The notes: a model not told the origin generated them from the sequence alone. A DNA stretch of 64,000 nucleotides from Rhodoferax koreense (GCF_001955695.1 NZ_CP019236.1:1426001-1490000); one strand, 5' to 3'; positions 17,578 to 27,622 are shown, counted from the stretch's first letter. Numbers and translations: made by a program.

Positions 17578-18990
17578 ATGGCTGAATTCAAGGAAATCTC
17601 CCCCAACGCCAGCGCCACCGCCAAGCTCACCAACTGGTTCGAAAACCGTTTTCCGACGGCTTTCGATGCCTACCGCGTGCACATGTCGGAATACTATGCG
17701 CCGAAGAATTTCAACTTCTGGTACATCTTCGGCTCGCTGGCCCTGCTGGTGCTCGTGATCCAGATCGTCACCGGCATCTTCCTAGTGATGCACTACAAGC
17801 CGGATGCCGCCAAGGCCTTCGAATCGGTGGAATACATCATGCGCGACGTGCCGTGGGGCTGGCTGATCCGCTACATGCACTCCACCGGCGCCTCGGCATT
17901 CTTCGTCGTGGTGTACCTGCACATGTTCCGCGGGCTGCTGTACGGCAGCTACCGCAAGCCACGTGAACTCGTCTGGATCTTCGGCTGCGCCATCTTCCTG
18001 TGCCTGATGGCCGAAGCCTTCATGGGTTACCTGCTGCCCTGGGGCCAGATGAGCTATTGGGGCGCCCAGGTGATCGTGAACCTGTTCGCCGCCATCCCGT
18101 TCGTCGGGCCCGATCTGGCGCTGCTGATCCGCGGCGACTACGTGGTGGGTGACGCGACGCTGAACCGCTTCTTCAGCTTCCACGTGATCGCCGTGCCGCT
18201 GGTGCTGCTGGGCCTGGTGGCCGCCCACTTGCTCGCGCTGCACGATGTGGGTTCCAACAATCCCGACGGCGTGGAAATCAAGGGCCCCAAGGCTCCGCGC
18301 GATGCCCAGGGCCATCCGCTGGACGGCGTGCCGTTCCATCCGTACTACACGGTGCACGACATCTTCGGCGTCTGCGTGTTCCTGATGGTCTTCAGTGCCA
18401 TCATTTTCTTCGCCCCCGAATTCGGCGGCTACTTCCTCGAATACAACAACTTCATACCGGCCGATCCGCTGAAGACGCCGGCGCACATCGCACCGGTGTG
18501 GTACTTCACGCCGTTCTATTCGATGCTGCGCGCCATCACCAGCGAGATGATGTATGCGTTGATCGCCTGCGTCGTGGGTGCGGCGGCGTTCGCCGTGCTC
18601 AAGACGCGCCTGATCGGACTGGTCAAGGGTGCGATCGTGGTGGCCGCAGCCGTCGTGGTGGTGGCCATGCTGTCGTTCGATGCCAAGTTCTGGGGCGTGC
18701 TGGTGATGGGCGGCGCGGTCGTCATCCTGTTCTTCCTGCCATGGCTGGACAACAGTCCGGTCAAGTCGATCCGCTACCGTCCAAGCTGGCACAAGTACCT
18801 CTATGGTGTGTTCGTGGTCTTCTTCTTTGTGCTTGGCTACCTCGGGGTTCAGCCGCCTTCGCCATTGGGTGAGCGCATCTCGCAGATCGGCACGCTGTTC
18901 TACTTCGGCTTCTTCCTGCTGATGCCTTGGTGGAGTCGCATCGGCGAAACCAAGCCGGTTCCCGACCGTGTGATTTTTGCGGCGCACTGA
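17578..18990 (+). CDS. petB: Ubiquinol-cytochrome c reductase, cytochrome b
   Basis: 470 residues, with an unsplit cytochrome b as in other proteobacteria. Conserved elements include [20 protein letters not shown], the haem-binding helices ([40 protein letters not shown]), the [11 protein letters not shown]o-site loop, and the PDNY/PEWY-equivalent region, here [10 protein letters not shown]. The C-terminal extension adds several membrane helices. Binds haems bL and bH. Middle gene of the bc1 operon. Confidence 0.97.
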   Translation: MAEFKEISPNASATAKLTNWFENRFPTAFDAYRVHMSEYYAPKNFNFWYIFGSLALLVLVIQIVTGIFLVMHYKPDAAKAFESVEYIMRDVPWGWLIRYMHSTGASAFFVVVYLHMFRGLLYGSYRKPRELVWIFGCAIFLCLMAEAFMGYLLPWGQMSYWGAQVIVNLFAAIPFVGPDLALLIRGDYVVGDATLNRFFSFHVIAVPLVLLGLVAAHLLALHDVGSNNPDGVEIKGPKAPRDAQGHPLDGVPFHPYYTVHDIFGVCVFLMVFSAIIFFAPEFGGYFLEYNNFIPADPLKTPAHIAPVWYFTPFYSMLRAITSEMMYALIACVVGAAAFAVLKTRLIGLVKGAIVVAAAVVVVAMLSFDAKFWGVLVMGGAVVILFFLPWLDNSPVKSIRYRPSWHKYLYGVFVVFFFVLGYLGVQPPSPLGERISQIGTLFYFGFFLLMPWWSRIGETKPVPDRVIFAAH

Positions 18991-19006
18991 GGCGGAGCAC
19001 CTGACG

Positions 19007-19771
19007 ATGAAAAAAATTAAACAACTGGCTTTGGGTTTGGTGGTCGCCTTGGGGTTGGCCGCCGGTGTGCATGCCGAAGGCGAGGGCATCGCCTGGGACA
19101 AGGCGCCGAGCAAGACCAACGACATGGCCGCGCTGCAAAATGGCGCCAAGCTGTTCGTCAATTACTGCCTCAACTGCCATTCCGCGGCCTTCATGCGCTT
19201 CAACCGCCTGAAGGACATCGGCCTGACCGATCAGGAAATCAAGGACAACCTGCTGTTCACCACCGACAAGGTCGGTGAAACCATGAAGTCCGCGATCGAT
19301 CCACGCCAGGCCAAGGATTGGTTCGGTGCCAACCCGCCCGATCTGACCGTGATCGCCCGTTCGCGCGCCGGCCACGGCGGCACGGGTGCCGATTACCTCT
19401 ACACCTACCTGCGCACCTACTACCGCGACAGCACCAAGGCGACGGGCTGGAACAACCTGGCGTTCCCGTCGGTGGCCATGCCGCATGCGCTGTGGGAACT
19501 GCAGGGCGAGCGCAAGCCCCTCTATGACGTGGTCGAAGAACATGGCCACGAGGCTCACGTCTTCAAGGGTTGGGAGCAGGTGACGCCCGGCACGATGACC
19601 CCGCTGCAGTACGAAACAGCGGTCGGTGACCTCGTCGCCTACCTGCAGTGGATGGGCGAACCCGCGCAGAACACCCGCATCCGCGTCGGTGTCTGGGTGC
19701 TGCTGTTTCTCGGTGTGTTCACCGTCATCACGTGGCGACTCAATGCCGCGTTCTGGAAAGACGTCAAGTAA
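19007..19771 (+). CDS. petC: Ubiquinol-cytochrome c reductase, cytochrome c1
   Basis: 254 residues. Begins MKKIKQ with a Sec signal ending near VHAEG. The single haem c site is C54-x2-C57-H58 (CLNCHS). The sixth ligand Met is probably in the C-terminal half of the globular domain, and a C-terminal membrane anchor (VGVWVLLFLGVFTVITW) follows. Start at ATG 19007 follows GGCGGAG; an upstream in-frame start would lie inside petB. Two hairpin terminators follow. Confidence 0.96.
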   Translation: MKKIKQLALGLVVALGLAAGVHAEGEGIAWDKAPSKTNDMAALQNGAKLFVNYCLNCHSAAFMRFNRLKDIGLTDQEIKDNLLFTTDKVGETMKSAIDPRQAKDWFGANPPDLTVIARSRAGHGGTGADYLYTYLRTYYRDSTKATGWNNLAFPSVAMPHALWELQGERKPLYDVVEEHGHEAHVFKGWEQVTPGTMTPLQYETAVGDLVAYLQWMGEPAQNTRIRVGVWVLLFLGVFTVITWRLNAAFWKDVK

Positions 19772-19780
19772 TTGAACGCA

Positions 19781-19817
19781 ACCCGGTCGCCGCTGTCTTC
19801 AGCGGCACGGGTTTTTT
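19781..19817 (+). terminator. Terminator after petABC
   Basis: Two-part stem: ACCCG pairs with CGGGT and GCCGCTG with CAGCGGC around a TCTT loop, followed by TTTTTT. A strong intrinsic terminator ten bases after the petC stop. Confidence 0.85.
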
Positions 19818-19818
19818 C

Positions 19819-19852
19819 AGAGTGGGCATGCGTTGGGCATCCCACTCTTTTT
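19819..19852 (+). terminator. Second tandem hairpin before sspA
   Basis: AGAGTGGG pairs with CCCACTCT over a 14-base loop and is followed by TTTT. It lies directly after the first terminator and 21 bases before the sspA start, so it may be a back-up terminator or part of the sspA leader. Confidence 0.55.
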
Positions 19853-19873
19853 GATTTTTAGGAGCTCACCGCC

Positions 19874-20485
19874 ATGATGGTGCTTTATTCAGGAACCACC
19901 TGCCCGTTTTCTCACCGCTGCCGTTTCGTGTTGTTCGAAAAAGGCATGGATTTCGAAATCCGCGATGTGGATCTGTACAACAAGCCCGAAGACATCAGCG
20001 TGATGAACCCGTACGGCCAGGTCCCGATCCTGGTGGAACGCGACCTGATCCTGTACGAGTCGAACATCATCAACGAATACATCGACGAGCGTTTCCCGCA
20101 CCCGCAACTCATGCCCGGCGACCCGGTGGACCGTGCACGCGTGCGCCTGTTCCTGCTGAACTTTGAGAAGGAACTGTTCGTGCATGTGGGCCTGCTCGAA
20201 TCGCGCGCCTCCAAGGGCAACGAAAAAGCGCTCGAAAAGGCCCGTGCGCACATCCGCGACCGGCTGACGCAACTCGCGCCGGTGTTCCTCAAGAACAAAT
20301 ACATGCTCGGCGAGAACTTCTCGATGCTGGACGTGGCCATCGCGCCGCTGCTGTGGCGCCTGGACTTCTACGGCATCGACCTCAGCAAGAACGCCGCGCC
20401 GCTGCTCAAGTACGCCGAACGCATCTTCTCGCGCCCGGCCTACATCGAGGCACTGACGCCGTCCGAAAAGGTGATGCGCAAGTAA
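19874..20485 (+). CDS. sspA: Stringent starvation protein A (GST-fold)
   Basis: 203 residues. GST-like RNA polymerase-associated protein; in E. coli it modulates transcription in stationary phase and acid stress. The N-terminal thioredoxin-like domain begins MMVLYSGTTCPFSHRCRFVL, and NPYGQVPILVERDLILYES is the conserved cis-Pro region. The C-terminal all-helical GST domain includes FSMLDVAIAPLLWRLDFYG. Located after petABC and before sspB, the order known in many beta- and gammaproteobacteria. GGAGC lies upstream of the start. Confidence 0.95.
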   Translation: MMVLYSGTTCPFSHRCRFVLFEKGMDFEIRDVDLYNKPEDISVMNPYGQVPILVERDLILYESNIINEYIDERFPHPQLMPGDPVDRARVRLFLLNFEKELFVHVGLLESRASKGNEKALEKARAHIRDRLTQLAPVFLKNKYMLGENFSMLDVAIAPLLWRLDFYGIDLSKNAAPLLKYAERIFSRPAYIEALTPSEKVMRK

Positions 20486-20494
20486 GATGGCCAG

Positions 20495-21034
20495 ATGATG
20501 AATGCCCTGGACTCGACCTCGACGCGCCCCTACCTGATCCGTGCGCTGTACGAATGGTGCACCGACAACGGCTTCACGCCCTACGTGGCCGTGCTGGTGG
20601 ATGACACCGTGCAGGTACCGCGCGAATACGTGAAGGACGGCGAGATCGTGCTCAACATCAGCTTCGACGCGACCAGCTCGTTGAACCTCGGCAACGAGTT
20701 CATCGAGTTCAAGGCGCGTTTTGCCGGCACGGCACGCGAAATCCAGGTACCGGTGAGCCGCGTCATCGCCATCTATGCGCGCGAGAACGGGCAGGGCATG
20801 GCCTTTCCCTCGCCAGTGGCTGCGACGTCCAGCGAAGAGCCGACCAAGGCGGCTTTGACCAGCGTGCCCGGTTCGGCGTCACCGGCGGCGGACAAGGATG
20901 TCAAGGAGGCGAAGACCGGTCCGAAGGTCGTGCCGCTCGGCCAGGCCGATGAACCGGTTGGGGGTGGCGAGCCTCCGGAGCCGCCGCGTCCCAAAACCTC
21001 CGGCCCGCGACCCGCGCTCAAACGCATCAAATAA
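20495..21034 (+). CDS. sspB: ClpXP protease specificity-enhancing factor
   Basis: 179 residues. Adaptor that delivers ssrA-tagged proteins to ClpXP. The N-terminal substrate-binding domain (about 1-110) is typical: STRPYLIRALYEWCTDNGFTP, the FDATSS segment, and VPVSRVIAIYARENGQGM. A long acidic/Pro-rich linker follows, and the C terminus is basic. The E. coli C-terminal ClpX-binding motif (LRVVK) is replaced by VVPLGQADEP and ALKRIK; the VVPLGQ piece probably serves ClpX docking. Nine bases after sspA. Confidence 0.94.
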   Translation: MMNALDSTSTRPYLIRALYEWCTDNGFTPYVAVLVDDTVQVPREYVKDGEIVLNISFDATSSLNLGNEFIEFKARFAGTAREIQVPVSRVIAIYARENGQGMAFPSPVAATSSEEPTKAALTSVPGSASPAADKDVKEAKTGPKVVPLGQADEPVGGGEPPEPPRPKTSGPRPALKRIK

Positions 21035-21072
21035 TTCCCGGCCCAGCCGGCCGAATGCAGCCGGCAATTCTG

Positions 21073-21078
21073 TAAAAT
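21073..21078 (+). promoter_or_regulatory. Putative -10 element of the tRNA-Thr gene
   Basis: TAAAAT 43 bases before the mature tRNA 5' end. No convincing -35 hexamer is visible, so this is tentative. Confidence 0.35.
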
Positions 21079-21121
21079 CCAGTTTTCCAGGATGTGGAGC
21101 GGGGTCGTTCACATCCTCAAA

Positions 21122-21197
21122 GCCGATTTAGCTCAGTTGGTAGAGCAACCGCCTTGTAAGCGGTAGGTCGTCAGTTCGATTCCGACAATCGGCACCA
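21122..21197 (+). tRNA. tRNA-Thr (anticodon UGU)
   Basis: 76 bases fold as a standard cloverleaf: acceptor GCCGATT pairs with AATCGGC, then discriminator A and encoded CCA. The anticodon stem ACCGC/GCGGT holds the loop CTTGTAA with anticodon TGT at 21155-21157. The T-loop TTCGATT is present. Reads ACA (and probably other ACN) threonine codons. Confidence 0.96.
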
Positions 21198-21226
21198 TTT
21201 CTTTCCCGTGTCTGTTTCCGCGTGCC

Positions 21227-21538
21227 TCAGGCGTCCGGTCTGATCTGCACCTTGAGCCGCAGGCTCGTCACCGCCCAGCCTTTCGTGCGCAGGTGCGCCA
21301 ACAACGCAGGTGCCAGCTGCCTGAGCTTGGCGGCTGCCGCATTGCTGTCGACCAGCAGGCACCATGCATCCCCATCGATCGGGCCGGGCCGGATTGCCTT
21401 GCGCAGTGCCGCCGGCAGCAAGCCTTCGATGGCCTTGAGCCGGGCGCTCGAGTCGCGCGTGAGCGCCACCAAATGCGACAAGGCCGGCGAATCGGCCGCG
21501 GCCTGCTGCACGGTGAAGGCGTGGTGAGATTTGCGCAT
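21227..21538 (-). CDS. DciA-like protein (DUF721 family)
   Basis: 103 residues. The compact domain (ALSHLVALTRDSSARLKAIE through VTSLRLKVQIRP) is that of DUF721/DciA, the ancestral loader of the replicative helicase in bacteria lacking DnaC. Divergent from secA, as in other Burkholderiales. It is shorter than many DciA proteins; the conserved Trp is present (AWCLLVDSN). Helicase loading is known for the family; its role here is inferred. Confidence 0.78.
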   Translation of the reverse strand: MRKSHHAFTVQQAAADSPALSHLVALTRDSSARLKAIEGLLPAALRKAIRPGPIDGDAWCLLVDSNAAAAKLRQLAPALLAHLRTKGWAVTSLRLKVQIRPDA

Positions 21539-21626
21539 GGGTGGTTCGGTCTTTGGTCGGATCGGCGGTGAATGGTGGCCAAGCCGTTGATTATCCGACC
21601 CTACCGGCCGCTCGGGCGACAGGAAG

Positions 21627-21632
21627 TAAAAT
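21627..21632 (+). promoter_or_regulatory. Putative -10 element in the dciA-secA gap
   Basis: TAAAAT in the 220-base divergent gap, 127 bases before secA. A degenerate copy of the ATTTATGCCTCCA-type repeat lies between it and secA (about 21655-21700). No clear -35. Confidence 0.3.
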
Positions 21633-21758
21633 CATCAGGTTATGGAGGTGCAGGCGCAACCAACGGCTTGATTTATGCCTCCAAAGCCTTAACTGCCTTC
21701 AAATGTTTTAGGGATTTCGGCCGCCGCTGCGCCTCCTGGCCAGCGAAGCCTCGCATTC

Positions 21759-24527
21759 ATGAGCACCAACTTCCTCACCAAAATTTTCGGCAGCCGTAAT
21801 CAGCGACTGTTGAAACAGTACCGCAAAAGCCTCGAGCAAATCAATGCGTTGGAATCCCAGTTCGAGAAGCTGAGCGACGACGAGCTGCGCGGCAAGACCG
21901 AGGCTTTCAAAGCCCGCATCGCCGCCGGTGAAACCCTCGATGCGATCCTGCCCGAAGCCTTCGCCACGGTGCGCGAAGGCTCCAAGCGCATCATGAAGAT
22001 GCGCCATTTCGACGTGCAGATCCTGGGCGGCATGTCGCTGCACAACGGCAAGATCTCCGAAATGCGCACGGGTGAGGGCAAGACGCTCACCGCCACGCTG
22101 CCGGTGTACCTGAACGCCCTGTCAGGCAAGGGCGTGCACGTGGTCACGGTGAACGACTACCTTGCCAACCGCGACGCGCAGTGGATGGGCCGGCTCTACA
22201 ACTTCCTCGGACTGACGGTCGGCATCAACCTGCCGCAGATGCCGCGCGAAGAGAAGCAGGCCGCCTACCAGGCCGACATCACCTACGGCACGAACAACGA
22301 ATTCGGCTTCGACTACCTGCGCGACAACATGGTCTACGAGGTGCAGGACCGCGTGCAGCGCGGGCTGAACTACGCCATCGTCGACGAGGTGGACTCGATC
22401 CTGATCGACGAAGCGCGCACACCGCTGATCATCAGTGGCCAGGCCGAGGACCACACGGCGATGTACATCGCCATCAACCAGGTCGTGCCCCAGCTCAAGC
22501 GGCAGGAAGGCGAGGCCGATCCGCGCACCGGCGAAGGCATCATCACGCCGGGCGACTTCACCATCGACGAGAAGTCGCACCAGGTGTTCCTCACCGAAGA
22601 GGGCCATGAAAACGCCGAGCGCATCCTCGGCGAGCGCGGTCTGATCCCGCAAGGCACCTCGCTGTACGACCCGGCCAACATCACGCTGGTCCACCATCTC
22701 TATGCCGCGCTGCGCGCCAACCATCTCTACCACCGCGACCAGCATTATGTGGTGCAGGACGGCGAGATCGTCATCGTCGACGAATTCACCGGCCGCCTGA
22801 TGGCAGGGCGCCGCTGGAGCGAGGGCCTGCACCAGGCGGTGGAAGCCAAGGAAGGCGTGGCCATCCAGGCCGAGAACCAGACCCTGGCCTCGATCACCTT
22901 CCAGAATTACTTCCGCCTGTACGGCAAGCTTTCGGGCATGACCGGCACGGCCGACACCGAAGCCTACGAATTCCAGGAAATCTACGGCCTGGAAACGGTG
23001 GTGATCCCGCCGAACCGCGTGAGCAAACGCGACGACCAGCTCGACCGCGTCTACAAGACCACGCGCGAGAAATACGAAGCCGCGATCAAGGACATCCGCG
23101 AGTGCTACGAGCGCGGCCAGCCGGTGCTGGTGGGCACGACCTCGATCGAGAACTCCGAAATCATCGATGCCCTGCTGATCAAGGAAAACCTGCCGCACCA
23201 GGTGCTCAACGCCAAGCAACATGCGCGCGAAGCCGACATCGTGGCCCAGGCGGGCCGGCCGAAGATGATCACCATCGCGACCAACATGGCTGGCCGCGGC
23301 ACCGACATCGTGCTCGGCGGCAACCTCGAGATGGCGATCAAGGCCGTCGAGGCCAACACGTCGCTCGACGAAGCCGCCAAGGCGGCGGAAATCGAACGCG
23401 TGCGCGCCCAGTGGAAGGTCGACCACGAAACCGTGACCGGGCTCGGCGGCCTGCGCATCATCGCCACCGAACGCCACGAGTCGCGCCGCATCGACAACCA
23501 GCTGCGCGGCCGGTCGGGCCGCCAGGGCGACCCGGGTTCCTCGCGCTTCTACCTGAGCCTGGACGATCCGCTGATGCGCATCTTCGCGGGCGACCGCGTC
23601 AAGGCCATCATGGACCGGCTGAAGATGCCCGACGGCGAAGCCATCGAAGCCGGCATCGTGACGCGCAGCATCGAAAGCGCGCAACGCAAGGTGGAAGCTC
23701 GCAACTTCGACGTCCGCAAGCAACTGCTCGAGTACGACGACGTCTCCAACGACCAGCGCAAGGTGATCTACCAGCAGCGCAACGAGATTCTCGACGCGGC
23801 CGACCTCAGCGCCCAGATTGCCGGCCTGCGCGAAGGCTGCATGACGGACCTGGTGCGCCAATACGTGCCGGCCGATTCGGTGGAAGAGCAATGGGACACG
23901 GCCGGCTTGGAGAAGGTGCTGGCCGAGGAATGGCAACTCGAACTGCCGCTGACGAAGGAAGTCGAATCCGCCACCGCCATCACCGACGAAGACCTGGTTG
24001 AAAAGGTGGTGAAGGCCGCCGATGCCGCTTTCGATGCCAAGGTCGAACTTGTGGGCGGTGCCAACTTCACGCAGTTCGAACGCATGGTGCTGCTGCAGAG
24101 CATCGACACCCATTGGCGCGAACACTTGAGCGCGCTCGACTACCTGCGCCAGGGCATCCACCTGCGCGGTTATGCGCAGAAGCAGCCGAAGCAGGAATAC
24201 AAGCGCGAAGCCTTCGAACTGTTCGGCCAACTGCTCGACGCCGTGAAGAACGACGTGACCAAGGTGCTGATGACGGTGAAGGTGCAGTCCAGCGAACAGC
24301 TGGGCCAGGCGGCCGAAGACATGGAAAACCGCGCCGAGAGCATTTCCAACGTGACCTACACCGCACCCACCGAGAGCGGCGAGGTCGAGACCCGCGTGGA
24401 CAGCGGCAGCGCGGGCCCGCGCGTGCAGCTTGCCGCGGCCGACGCCATGCCGCGTGTGGGGCGCAACGATCCTTGCCCTTGCGGCAGCGGCAAGAAGTAC
24501 AAAGCCTGCCACGGCAAGCTGGCCTGA
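21759..24527 (+). CDS. secA: Preprotein translocase ATPase subunit
   Basis: 922 residues. Motor of Sec-dependent export. Walker A is TGEGKT with K108 (same number as E. coli); the DEAD-like box is [20 protein letters not shown], and motif VI is [13 protein letters not shown]. The preprotein cross-linking and helical scaffold domains follow. The C-terminal zinc-binding tail [14 protein letters not shown] (binds SecB) is intact. The start [16 protein letters not shown] is typical. A hairpin terminator follows. Confidence 0.98.
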   Translation: MSTNFLTKIFGSRNQRLLKQYRKSLEQINALESQFEKLSDDELRGKTEAFKARIAAGETLDAILPEAFATVREGSKRIMKMRHFDVQILGGMSLHNGKISEMRTGEGKTLTATLPVYLNALSGKGVHVVTVNDYLANRDAQWMGRLYNFLGLTVGINLPQMPREEKQAAYQADITYGTNNEFGFDYLRDNMVYEVQDRVQRGLNYAIVDEVDSILIDEARTPLIISGQAEDHTAMYIAINQVVPQLKRQEGEADPRTGEGIITPGDFTIDEKSHQVFLTEEGHENAERILGERGLIPQGTSLYDPANITLVHHLYAALRANHLYHRDQHYVVQDGEIVIVDEFTGRLMAGRRWSEGLHQAVEAKEGVAIQAENQTLASITFQNYFRLYGKLSGMTGTADTEAYEFQEIYGLETVVIPPNRVSKRDDQLDRVYKTTREKYEAAIKDIRECYERGQPVLVGTTSIENSEIIDALLIKENLPHQVLNAKQHAREADIVAQAGRPKMITIATNMAGRGTDIVLGGNLEMAIKAVEANTSLDEAAKAAEIERVRAQWKVDHETVTGLGGLRIIATERHESRRIDNQLRGRSGRQGDPGSSRFYLSLDDPLMRIFAGDRVKAIMDRLKMPDGEAIEAGIVTRSIESAQRKVEARNFDVRKQLLEYDDVSNDQRKVIYQQRNEILDAADLSAQIAGLREGCMTDLVRQYVPADSVEEQWDTAGLEKVLAEEWQLELPLTKEVESATAITDEDLVEKVVKAADAAFDAKVELVGGANFTQFERMVLLQSIDTHWREHLSALDYLRQGIHLRGYAQKQPKQEYKREAFELFGQLLDAVKNDVTKVLMTVKVQSSEQLGQAAEDMENRAESISNVTYTAPTESGEVETRVDSGSAGPRVQLAAADAMPRVGRNDPCPCGSGKKYKACHGKLA

Positions 24528-24550
24528 GCGCAGGCGGTTGAAGGAATGAA

Positions 24551-24574
24551 AAACGGGCCGAGGCCCGTTTTTTT
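24551..24574 (+). terminator. Terminator after secA
   Basis: AAACGGGCC is followed by GA and GGCCCGTTT plus a T-run, 24 bases after the secA stop; a classical intrinsic terminator. Confidence 0.9.
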
Positions 24575-24624
24575 GACATCTGTTTTTCGCATAATCCAAC
24601 GAAATTTTTGATTGAAAGCCCGCC

Positions 24625-25854
24625 ATGCCCGTTCATCTCTCCGCGCCGAATCCCGCTGACCTGTTTCCCGTCGCCGGCGTGCGGCTGGGCATTGCCGAGG
24701 CCGGCGTGCGCAAGGCCAACCGGAAGGATTTGACGGTGGTGCTGCTCGACGAAGGCGCGTCGGTCTCGGGTGTGTTCACGCAAAACCGCTTCTGCGCCGC
24801 GCCGGTGCAGATCTGCCGCGACCACCTGGGCTTGGGCCTGGGCATCCGCGCCATGTTGATCAACACCGGCAATGCCAATGCGGGCACGGGCGACGACGGT
24901 CTGATGCGTGCGCGTTCGACCTGCATCGCACTCGCACGCCATCTGAACATCGCGCCCGAGCAGATCCTGCCGTTCTCCACCGGTGTGATCATGGAGCCGC
25001 TGCCGACCGACCGCATCGAGGCCGGCCTGACCGCCGCGCTGGCCGATGCACAGGAAAACCATTGGGCGCGTGCGGCCGAGGCCATCATGACCACCGACAC
25101 CGTGCCCAAGGCGTTCAGTGCACAGGTACAGCTCGGCGGTGCCACGGTCAGCATCACCGGCATCAGCAAGGGCGCGGGCATGATCCGGCCGAACATGGCG
25201 ACCATGCTCGGCTTCATGGCCACCGATGCCAATATCGACCAGGCGTTGATGGCGCAACTCGCCAAGGACTTGGCCGACGCCTCGTTCAACCGCGTCACGA
25301 TCGACGGCGACACCTCGACCAACGATTCCTTCGTGGTCATCGCCAGCAACAAGGCGGCGCATGCGCCCATCACCTCGTTCGACAGCGAAGACGGGCGTGC
25401 GCTGAAGGCCGCGATGCTGTCGGTGGCGCAGAAGCTCGCCCAGGCCATCGTGCGCGACGGCGAGGGCGCGACCAAGTTCATCACGATCCGCGTCGAAGGC
25501 GGCCAGACCGGCGAGGAATGCCGCAAGGTGGCCTATGCCATCGCGCACTCGCCGCTGGTCAAGACCGCGTTCTTCGCCAGCGACCCGAACCTCGGCCGCA
25601 TCCTGGCGGCGGTGGGTTATGCCGGCATCGACGATCTCGACCAGACCCTGATCGACCTCTACCTCGACGACGTGCACGTGGCCGTGAAGGGCGGGCGCAA
25701 CCCGGCCTACCGCGAGGAAGATGGCCAGCGCGTGATGAAGCAAAGCGAGATCACGGTGCGTGTCGTGCTGGGCCGCGGCGCCGTGGCCGACACGGTCTGG
25801 ACCTGCGACCTGAGCCACGACTACGTGACCATCAACGCGGATTACAGGTCTTAA
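24625..25854 (+). CDS. argJ: Bifunctional ornithine acetyltransferase/N-acetylglutamate synthase
   Basis: 409 residues. Arginine biosynthesis enzyme that recycles the acetyl group from N-acetylornithine to glutamate. Synthesised as a precursor that cleaves itself before the nucleophile Thr: the site is [15 protein letters not shown], with T193 as the new N-terminal residue. Conserved blocks [14 protein letters not shown] and [16 protein letters not shown] are present. No other arg gene is nearby. Start at ATG 24625 after a secA terminator. Confidence 0.96.
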   Translation: MPVHLSAPNPADLFPVAGVRLGIAEAGVRKANRKDLTVVLLDEGASVSGVFTQNRFCAAPVQICRDHLGLGLGIRAMLINTGNANAGTGDDGLMRARSTCIALARHLNIAPEQILPFSTGVIMEPLPTDRIEAGLTAALADAQENHWARAAEAIMTTDTVPKAFSAQVQLGGATVSITGISKGAGMIRPNMATMLGFMATDANIDQALMAQLAKDLADASFNRVTIDGDTSTNDSFVVIASNKAAHAPITSFDSEDGRALKAAMLSVAQKLAQAIVRDGEGATKFITIRVEGGQTGEECRKVAYAIAHSPLVKTAFFASDPNLGRILAAVGYAGIDDLDQTLIDLYLDDVHVAVKGGRNPAYREEDGQRVMKQSEITVRVVLGRGAVADTVWTCDLSHDYVTINADYRS

Positions 25855-25855
25855 G

Positions 25856-25950
25856 GCTCACCCCCAGGTTGCGCACTTCGTGTCGCGCCCACCCCCTTGC
25901 AGGGGGCAACACCGACGGCCCGGCAAAGCCGGTTCCGTGGTGTTCCTGGA
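25856..25950. repeat. Structured dispersed repeat after argJ
   Basis: About 95 bases with nested inverted repeats: CCCCCTTGCAGGGGG (25892-25906), CCGGC-AAA-GCCGG (25920-25932) and an outer ACACC/GGTGT pair (25909-25913 with 25938-25942). I recognise the CCGGCAAAGCCGGTTCCG-type block as an intergenic repeat common in Variovorax/Acidovorax relatives. It may also end argJ transcription. Confidence 0.65.
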
Positions 25951-26004
25951 ATAGGACAGCGTCTTCGTCAAGCGAACCGGTGTGTATGAAATCGAGACAA
26001 AGCC

Positions 26005-26883
26005 ATGAACGAGAAATTTGAAAAACTCATCAACCGTGCCGAACAGCTGCTGCAGCGCATCGAAAGCATCCTGCCGCAGCCGCTGAGCGCGCCCGACTGG
26101 AACGCTTCCATCGCCTACCGCTACCGCAAGCGCAGCTCGGGCCACGGCAGCCTGGAGCCGGTGCGGCACGTGGGTGCGATCGCGCTCGCCGACCTGCAGG
26201 AGATCGACGGCCAGAAGGAAAAGATCCAGCGCAACACCTTGCAGTTCGTCGAGGGCAAGCCGGCCAACAACGTGCTGCTCACCGGTGCGCGCGGGACCGG
26301 CAAGTCTTCGCTGATCAAGGCCTGCCTGAACGCCTATGCGGCCCGGGGCCTGCGCCTGATCGAGGTCGACAAGGCCGATCTGGTGGACCTGCCCGACATC
26401 ATCGACGTGGTGGCCGCCCGTCCCGAGAAGTTCATGATCTTCTGCGACGACCTGAGCTTCGAGGACGGCGAGCCGGGCTACAAGGCGCTGAAGTCCATCC
26501 TCGACGGCTCGGTGTCGGCCGCGTCGCCCAACGTGCTGATCTACGCGACCAGCAACCGGCGCCACCTGCTGCCCGAATACATGAAGGAGAACCTCACCTA
26601 CACCCATACCGAGGATGGCGAGGTCCATCCCGGCGAGGTGGTGGAAGAGAAGATCTCGCTGTCGGAGCGTTTCGGCCTGTGGGTGAGCTTCTACCCGTTC
26701 TCGCAGGACGAATACCTGGCCATCGTGGCGCAGTGGCTGCGCTCCTTCGGTGTGACGGATGAGGCCATCGCGGCGGCGCGCCAGCTCTCGCTGGTCTGGG
26801 CGCTCGAACGTGGGTCGCGCAGCGGCCGTGTCGCCTACCAGTTCGCACGGGACTACGCGGGTCAACATACGACGGCAGCATGA
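26005..26883 (+). CDS. AAA-type ATPase, DUF815 family
   Basis: 292 residues. Walker A is GARGTGKSS (about residues 93-101), Walker B ends FMIFCDDLSF, and a sensor-1-like YATSNRRHLLPE follows. These single-domain ATPases are common in bacteria but their cellular role is unknown. The start overlaps nothing upstream. The 3' end overlaps mutT by four bases (ATGA), so the two are co-translated. The position next to the coaE/zapD/pil cluster is conserved in betaproteobacteria as I know them. Confidence 0.88.
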   Translation: MNEKFEKLINRAEQLLQRIESILPQPLSAPDWNASIAYRYRKRSSGHGSLEPVRHVGAIALADLQEIDGQKEKIQRNTLQFVEGKPANNVLLTGARGTGKSSLIKACLNAYAARGLRLIEVDKADLVDLPDIIDVVAARPEKFMIFCDDLSFEDGEPGYKALKSILDGSVSAASPNVLIYATSNRRHLLPEYMKENLTYTHTEDGEVHPGEVVEEKISLSERFGLWVSFYPFSQDEYLAIVAQWLRSFGVTDEAIAAARQLSLVWALERGSRSGRVAYQFARDYAGQHTTAA

Positions 26884-27356
26884 CCTCGACGCCATTGGTG
26901 GCTGACGGTGACCGACCACGCGAAGGCGGTGCCGACCGCGCCGTGGTCGACGTCGCCGTGGGCGTGTTGATCCGGCCCGACGGCCGCTTCCTGGTCACTT
27001 CGCGGCCCGAGGGCAAGGTCTACGCGGGTTATTGGGAATTTCCGGGCGGCAAGCTCGAAGCCGGGGAAACGGTGGAACAGGCGCTGCGCCGCGAATTGCA
27101 CGAGGAACTCGGTATCGCCATCGGCGCGGCCGAGCCGTGGAAAGTCGAACTCGTCGATTACCCGCACGCGCTGGTGCGGCTCAACTTCTGCAAGGTTTTC
27201 GACTGGACCGGCGAGCTGCAGATGCGCGAAGCGCAAAGTTTCGCCTGGCAGGGCCTGCCGCTGGATGTAGGCCCGGTGTTGCCCGGCACGGTGCCGGTGC
27301 TGGGTTGGCTGGCGGCAGAACGCGGTTTCGAGGGTGCTACGTTTTCGGTAGCTTAA
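26880..27356 (+). CDS. mutT: MutT-type Nudix hydrolase
   Basis: 158 residues. Nudix box GKLEAGETVEQALRRELHEE at residues 57-76, completed by LGI, matches GX5EX7REUXEEXGU. The family includes 8-oxo-dGTP diphosphatase, which cleans oxidised nucleotides from the pool. Coupled to the upstream ATPase gene. The substrate is inferred from similarity to MutT (PGGKLEAGE and YWEFPGG) and the position beside yacG/coaE. Confidence 0.9.
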   Translation: MTSTPLVADGDRPREGGADRAVVDVAVGVLIRPDGRFLVTSRPEGKVYAGYWEFPGGKLEAGETVEQALRRELHEELGIAIGAAEPWKVELVDYPHALVRLNFCKVFDWTGELQMREAQSFAWQGLPLDVGPVLPGTVPVLGWLAAERGFEGATFSVA

Positions 27357-27362
27357 GTCGCA

Positions 27363-27383
27363 GGCCTAATCTGCGTTAGGGCC
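27363..27383. terminator. Hairpin between convergent mutT and yacG
   Basis: GGCCTAA pairs with TTAGG-G-CC across a TCTGCG loop in the 38-base gap between two convergent genes. Without a strong T-run it is at best a weak bidirectional terminator. Confidence 0.35.
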
Positions 27384-27394
27384 CGATTCGCTTG

Positions 27395-27622
27395 CTACTG
27401 CAGCTTGGCGTCGCCGTAGACCTGGTCTTCGGGGGGCGCCTCCGCGGGCACGGCGAAACTTTCGCTGGCCCAGGCCCCAAGGTCGATGTTCTTGCAGCGT
27501 TCGCTGCAGAACGGCCGGAAACGGTTGCTGGCCGCGTACAGGCTGTCGCCCTTGCAGGTGGGGCAGGGCACCCAGCGCTGCGCCACCACGGGCGCCTGGG
27601 CTGGCTTCTGATCGTCTTCCAT
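27395..27622 (-). CDS. yacG: DNA gyrase inhibitor YacG
   Basis: 75 residues. Small zinc protein; E. coli YacG binds GyrB and blocks DNA binding. Four-Cys zinc site: CPTCKG then FCSERCKNIDLGAWASE. Start at ATG 27622 after AAGGT at six bases; a longer TTG-initiated form (27649) is less likely. Part of the pilD-coaE-zapD-yacG run. Confidence 0.93.
   Translation of the reverse strand: MEDDQKPAQAPVVAQRWVPCPTCKGDSLYAASNRFRPFCSERCKNIDLGAWASESFAVPAEAPPEDQVYGDAKLQ

Noticed and set aside
22122..24626. 834-codon open frame antisense to secA
   Set aside because: secA is intact with all motifs; the antisense product is compositionally biased with no recognisable domain.
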